DNA from: Cymbidium sinense
Lineage: Eukaryota; Streptophyta; Magnoliopsida; Asparagales; Orchidaceae
Length of the DNA stretch: 64,000 bases
Direction of reading: 5' to 3'
Assembly: GCA_021442155.1 (NCBI GenBank)
Contig: CM038215.1
Span: 4,426,976-4,490,975, forward strand
Shown here: piece after piece, positions 58,581-64,000 of the stretch
Layout: each line of letters starts with the position of its first letter
Position numbering within the stretch: the first letter of the stretch is position 1
The notes under the pieces: generated by a model
Told to the model about the DNA's origin: nothing
Databases searched by the model: none
Seen by the model: the letters and a program-made list of their open reading frames with translations, nothing else
Translations under genes and position numbers: made by a program

Positions 58581-60160
58581 ATCAGACCAATCATATCCTA
58601 AGATTTCTTTCTTTTTCATGAGAAAATGTGCTATTATGTCTTCTAGAGAATGATCAATCTTTACAGGTACAAATGACTTTGGCTGACCGGTGTGATCACT
58701 ATCATGTACTGAGAGGCACCCACCTCCCCTCTAGAGAATCAACCCTGTGAGGACTATACTCATTGGAAGAAATGCACTCCTAACTGTCATAAACTCTGTA
58801 TGGGGTGAAACTTCTAGGAGGCTCTACCATCATGGGTGCAACTGGGCTGTCATCTTCTCCCTCTGTAACTACTGTAACCATTTCAATGACCTGCTATACT
58901 AGTGGTGTTGGTGAAGGGACAACCAATATGCTTCAGGGTTTCCATGCCTTTCGCACCACAACTAGGGCAGGAGGTCATGCTGGAGAGCTCGACCTTGCCA
59001 CAATAGGCAGTGTAGATGGAATGAGATCCTTTGGCCACAGCTGGATCACCAACGGGGTTCTCTTCTCCTTAGATGTGGCCTTCATGGCCTTTAGCAGAAC
59101 TGGAGATGTTGAAACATGAATAGGCAATGGTGGATGGGGGGTAGAGATGTGTAGTGGAGATACCACCAACTCTCTCAGAATAGGGGCCTTCCTCATGTGA
59201 TGGGTAGTCCGCATAAGCAAAATACTATTGTATGATCGACGTGGGTAGCACACCAATCAAAAAAAAAAATCAATGAGTACAGTGGCCACTGACTATCGAC
59301 TAAACCTCCGCCTCTCCCGGCTAATGATCTGAACTGAAGTGCAGCCTCCCTGGCCCTTTCTTGTCGAAGATGCTTCCCCACACAGTTGGGAATAATAGAT
59401 CTCAAGTTAAATTAAGCCCCAGACACAGATCATCCGTAGGCTCTTCCAACCTGGCGTAGAACTGAATGGAGGCCAGCATATGACCTCCTACCTTAACTGA
59501 CTAAGGGATGAAATTGAACCGCTGGTGGAGGTGAAGCATGGATCCTCTTGGCATCCACTTTGTCAGAACCAGGGAGAGGATGGAATGGGTTCGTTGTAGT
59601 TAGTGGGGAAATTAAAGTGGGCAACTCCTCAACAACTGATCATGTAGCTGCCTCCATCTCCTTGGCGATGCGGGTATTGTACCTCTTTATCATGTAGTTT
59701 TTATTCCTCCTCTATGTCTTAGTAGGGTGAGTGGACTAAGAGCTAAACCCAACCTTAAAAGTTGGGGAGACAATCCTTGGGATCAGGGGGGCTTACCCTT
59801 TGTGTGGGCTAATGATGGGGTGCTAGCCCTCACTAGGGTAGCATGAGAAACAATTGGGCACACTGGCATTGTCACATACACTGGTACTGATGCTAGCACT
59901 GTAGGAACCACCACTGCCTTCCTCTTAAGTAAGGGAATATTAGAGTCCGAGGCCATATCAATCTGAATGGCTGGCTTCTGCCCGGTCACTGTGCTCTTAC
60001 TAATAGTGGTGAGGGGAGCACCCTCACAGGTAATCCTCGCCCCCTCAAAACCTCATCCAAAATGAATGAGGTGGGCGTAATCAGAGAGGGGAAAGCTGGC
60101 ATGATCTAGGGCCAAGTCCATCCCATGGGGAAAGGTAAACACATACTTGGGTTCTGCCAT
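58580..60160 (-). pseudogene. Element B: upstream ORF (ORF1 or Gag N-terminal extension)
   Basis: Starts at ATG 60158-60160 (MAEPKYVFTFPHGMDLALDH). TGA stops occur at codon 36 (complement 60053-60055) and codon 253 (59402-59404), both in the start frame and both at the same aligned sites as in A (HFG-TGA-GFE and NLT-TGA-DLL). Between them are GQKPAIQIDMASDSNIPLLK, RKAVVVPT, a Val/Pro-rich stretch (59783-59989), then MLHLHQRFNFIP, HMLASIQFYARLEEP, LCLGLNLT. Beyond, DLLFPTVWGSIFDKK, then frame-broken sequence leading into Gag. Both stops could be CGA to TGA. The protein is unassigned. Confidence 0.6.
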
Positions 60161-62410
60161 TTCTGTCAACTAAAAATTGAAACTGCACTTAAACTAAAAC
60201 TGTGGCTAAATGAGAGTCTAAAATGTTGAAAATAAACTTGAATAAGATTTTTGCTGATTTTAAATTCAAATTTAAGAAATTGAACCCACACTCAACATTT
60301 GAAAGTGTTAAGTCAGGCTCAAATAGATTTAGAATAGATATTGAATTTTGATTGGAAAGAGGAATTTAAGATGTAGAATCTATTTTCAACAAATTTGGGT
60401 ATATTGAGAATGGCTTCAAATATTTTTGAAGAGATGCTTCCATAGGTTCATATTAGAATTTAATTTAATTTTTTATTTGGTGACCCTTCATTTAACAAAT
60501 TTGAGTATGTTAAAGTAAAGGGTCAATTTGCTTTTGTTTTGGATTTGTGATTTTTGGAATTTGTTCACTTAGCAAATTTGAATAAGCTAAGTGAGGTGAT
60601 TGAAAACAATTGTTTTATTTTTTTTCTTTGTTTGCATTGTTTTGCGAATCTTTTTATGATTTGAAAAATAGAATCCTTATTTAGGAAATTTGGGCATGCT
60701 AAAAACAAAAGGACCCAAGTGTATTTTATTTTTAAATTTTTTTGAAAATAGGATCCTTAGAAAATTTGAGTATGCTAAGAAAATCCTAATGTGTTTCTTT
60801 TGATTTTGATTTGATTTTTGAAAATTAGATTCTTAGCAAATTTGAGTATGCTAAGAGAATCCTAAAGTGTTTCTTTTGATTTTGATTTTATTTAAAAAAA
60901 GGATCTTCAACAAATTTATGCATTCTAAGGAAAGTCCTAATATGTTTCTTTTGATTTTAATTTGAAAGGTAGGATCCTTAGCAAACTTGGGTATGCTAAG
61001 GAAAACTTAATGTGTTTCTTTTGATTTTGGAATTGGAAAATAAGATTCTTAGCAAATTTATGTATGCTAAGAAAATCCTAATGTGTTTCTTTTTGAAGAT
61101 TTTGATTTTGAAAAAAAGGGTAAATATGGTATACCAAACTGAAGTTCCAAATGTGATTTGAAAATTTTTGTGAAATGGAGATTTCACTTAGCAAATTTGA
61201 GTATGCTAAATGAAATTCCAAAGGTGTGTTTCAATTTTTTGTTTTGAAAAAGGGAGACTTCACTTTAGCAAATATGGTATGCTAGAATGAAGTTCCAAAT
61301 GTGTTTTGCAAATTTTTTGTTTTTATTGATTTTGAAAAGAGAGATTTCCATTTAACAAATTTGGGTATGTGAGATGGAAATCAATTTTTGAAAGAGGAAA
61401 CCTCAACTTAATCATATATGAAATATGTTAAGCGAGATTTCAAAATAATGTTATTTCATTTAGAAATGAAATCTTCATTCAGTAAATTTGGGTATATTGA
61501 ATAGAGATGTTCATATGTGCTTTTGAAAAATTTATTTTTGATTTTGTTTGAAAGTGAAACATCCATTTAATAAAAGTTGGTATATTAAATGGAGAGGTTC
61601 ATATGTGCTTTTGGAAAATTTATTTTTGATTTTGTTTGAAAATGAAACATCCATTCAATAAATGTGGGTATATTGAATGGAGAGGTTTCATATGTGCTTT
61701 TGAAAATTTATTTTTTATTTTGTTTAGAAAGGTGAAAGTTCCAACTTAACACATGTGGAATATGTTGAATGGCATTTTCAAAGTTGTAATAATTTTTTTT
61801 GTTTGAAGATATAACATCCATTCAACACATTTGAATGTATTGAATGGAAAACCCATCTTCAAATTTTGTACTTTTGAAAACATGATTGTTGAAATTTTAT
61901 TTTGAAAATGAGGTCTTTACCAAAATGAATTGAGTGAAGAAGCTCATTTGTGCATAATGTGATTGTTGGAATCTTATTTTTGTAATGATGATCCTACATA
62001 TAACAATCATGAAGATTGTTAAATGAAGGTGATTTAGGAAAGTTTTTGTTCAAAATATTTTATTATGTGCATTTTTGAAAGAGTGCTTTTTGAAAAGAAA
62101 GATTTTTATGAAGGATTTATTATGTCTTTATTATTTTTGAATGAACCTTTTCTTACCATAAAATGGTAAGGAGGGAGTCTTTAAATATTTTCTTTTTATT
62201 AGATTTTTATTTTCACCCATTGGAGAACCGAATGGGAGTTTTAAGACCAACATAGGGTGAGGTCCTAAAACCTAAATATGCTAGCTAGCTTAACTTCAGG
62301 ATGAAATAAGCTAAGTGCCAATGGAAAGAATGATAGTATAGGGTTCATACAGAAGTACAAATCCACTATCGATACTTAGAGACAACGATCATTTACCAAA
62401 GATGGAGAGA
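60161..62410 (-). other. Element B: 5' leader with the hairpin array
   Basis: Homologous to 29302-31560. Inverted repeats run from about 60370 to 62175, again about 75 bp apart. Examples: CACTTAGC/GCTAAGTG near 60567; CTTAGCA/TGCTAAG near 60833 and 61050; TTTCACTTAGCA/TGCTAAATGAAA near 61182; CCATTCAATA/TATTGAATGG near 61652; CTTACCAT/ATGGTAAG near 62154. One unit (near 61120) has lost its left arm. T-rich spacers match those of A. Confidence 0.85.
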
Positions 62411-62430
62411 GGAACCATCTCAGGAGTCGA
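62411..62430 (-). other. Element B: degenerate primer-binding site
   Basis: The minus strand reads TCGACTCCTGAGATGGTTCC just inside the LTR end, matching the CGACTCC core of the tRNA-Arg-type PBS of element A with further changes. Position relative to the LTR end is the same as in A. Confidence 0.5.
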
Positions 62431-62438
62431 AAAATCCT

Positions 62439-64000
62439 TGGTGAAATATTTTCATATATAAGAGGTATACTTCCATCTTCAATCTATATGGATATAATAA
62501 AAATAGAAATATACTTCTTTTTGCATTTGGACACTATGTAGATCTGTAGATGTTCTTATTAGGGTGTTCGAGTATGACATTGAGAGAGGTGTACTATCTC
62601 AAAAGATAGAAGTCACCACCCTACAATGGACCTAATCACCTAAATAAGGACTCTTAAGAACAATGGGTCTGCATATGTACCCGAGATTCTTCCCCTACTT
62701 TACATTAAGTTCCCTACAGGGGAAAGCCCTATAGTTAATTACATCTTAAGGAAGGGGATTCCTTAGGAATACTCTCGATTAAGATAAATGATCATTATCT
62801 CCAAAGATTTCAATAGGTAGGACTATCAATCAATTAGTTTATTTAGAAGATCAAAGGAGATTGATCAGAGAGAAATAGTTATTATCAAAGTCAAAGAAAG
62901 ATAAGTAGGAGATGATCATGATGCTAGAAACCTAGAGAGCATCTCAAACTATCCTATTATTGGGCTTTACATTTTTGAAATTGAATTAATTTGTTTGAGT
63001 TGATATTTTATTAGAATTCTAGGGCTTATAATTCCATAATCAAGGTTATGGAAAATACCTAAGAGGTGAGGATTTATGCTTATAGCCCACAAAGAGAAGT
63101 AGCAACCTCTGAACCTAAATCTTGGGAGCTTTGTGATGGCCAAAGCATGACCTAAATCTAAGGAGAAAATGGGTATTTGGTTTACCTCCAAGAGAGGCAA
63201 ACCTCCCAGGCTTGGACTTACAACCGCCTGGGGGTGGCCACCAACTAACTCCTCCTAAAATTTTAAATTCATGTAGGAAAGTCATATGCTTTATGTAAGA
63301 TAGCTAGGCTATTTTTTATTTAGAAAGAGACTAAGTCCTTAAACTCATTCCCTAAGAGACTAGATCATGTAAGGGCATGAAAAATGACCTAGATCTAATG
63401 TAAATCATATTATATTATATTTTTATTTTTGGACAATCATTTGACTCACACTTATAGGATTCATATGCTTAATGCATGAGAAGTGAGATTATGGGCCAAA
63501 ATTAGTAAGAAGGGAGAGGTGTGTTTCCACCATGGCTCCTGCAGGTCAAGCCAAGTTCTCTGGTAAAGGTGGAAGCCATCCAATTAAGAGTGACACAATA
63601 TGCTTTTATGCGTGATGTTATAAAAAATACTCATCCATTTAAGGGGTTGCTAATTCCTTTATCTTGATTTTTAACTTAGGCTTAGCTGAGATTATGAGTT
63701 GTTTAATTTGGTAGAAGATTTATTTTTCCCTAAGAGCCTAATCGTCATCTAGGCCATACATCAAGTAAGGAAGAAACTAGGAAAATATGCCATCTTAATG
63801 CACAAGCTAAACAAAACATCAAACAATTTATAAAGCTAACGTAAAAGAATAAAATGCCATTTGTGATCGGGCACCACTGCACAAACCTAAAAAAAACCAA
63901 ATTGGGTTTCGAGCTTTACCATTATACAACCTAGATTACAAATGAATTAATTTACAATCAAGTAAGGAATTCATGTTATGGGGGTCTTCATTCTTCATTT
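62439..64000 (-). mobile_element. Element B: 5' LTR, U5-side part, running out of the window
   Basis: Colinear with 31589-33150 of A, including GTGAAATATTTTCAT, the TCTGCATATGTACC block near 62670, the CCAACTAACTCCTCCT block near 63240 and the GGTCTTCATTCTTCATTT start of the pyrimidine tract at the right edge. It has a roughly 40 bp deletion near 62705 relative to A. The rest of the LTR should lie beyond position 64000. Confidence 0.8.

Noticed and set aside
58805..59119. 104-codon + frame (and its counterpart at 27976-28290) as a conserved gene
   Set aside because: It is the reverse complement of the upstream ORF/Gag N-terminal coding region, whose minus-strand reading shows the better protein similarity and order. 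The pair is a conserved shadow.

Overview
This is a gene-poor, AT-rich stretch of nuclear DNA from a seed plant. It is built almost entirely of decayed LTR retrotransposons of the Ty3/gypsy order, Tat (Ogre/RIRE2-like) lineage. Evidence for the lineage: protease - RT - RNase H - a second (archaeal-type) RNase H - integrase order, a CHHC zinc knuckle in Gag, a leader resembling a tRNA-Arg primer-binding site, an extra ORF upstream of Gag, and a long non-coding region between pol and the 3' LTR. Degenerate plant telomere-type TTTAGGG repeats at the left edge fit a plant. The species cannot be named from the sequence. I see no host gene, rRNA, tRNA, CRISPR array or bacterial feature. Every coding region is broken by stops and frameshifts, so all are called pseudogenes.

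Layout. 1-1190: telomere-like and (TTA)n simple sequence enclosing a 0.7 kb LTR fragment. 1191-13305: element D on the + strand (gag C-terminus, then protease end to integrase core), split by a near-complete solo LTR of opposite orientation (about 2271-9398). 13306-35372: element A on the - strand, with truncated LTRs at both ends, a 3' non-coding region, pol, a tandemly duplicated gag, an upstream ORF, a hairpin-array leader, a PBS and a partial 5' LTR. 35373-35423: a 51 bp leader remnant. 35424-50735: element C on the - strand, with a full 7.3 kb 3' LTR (TG...CA), 3' non-coding region and pol up to the protease/gag junction. 50740-64000: element B on the - strand, fused to C at about 50740 and running from its 3' non-coding region through pol, gag, upstream ORF and hairpin leader into a 5' LTR that leaves the window.

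Combining the copies gives an ancestral element of roughly 7.3 kb LTRs plus about 14 kb of internal sequence, near 28 kb in total, which is very large for a plant LTR retrotransposon. When active it would have made Gag, protease, RT/RNase H and integrase plus an unassigned upstream protein.

The most striking feature is non-coding. In both A and B the roughly 2 kb leader between the PBS and the first ORF holds about 20 consecutive imperfect inverted repeats spaced about 75 bp apart. Their loops are similar (core AAATTTGGGTAT), but the stems differ from unit to unit with matching changes on both sides. This looks like selection on folded RNA or cruciform DNA. The LTR U3 also carries a dense field of TTGACC/GGTCAA motifs, and the 3' non-coding region carries diverged tandem repeats.
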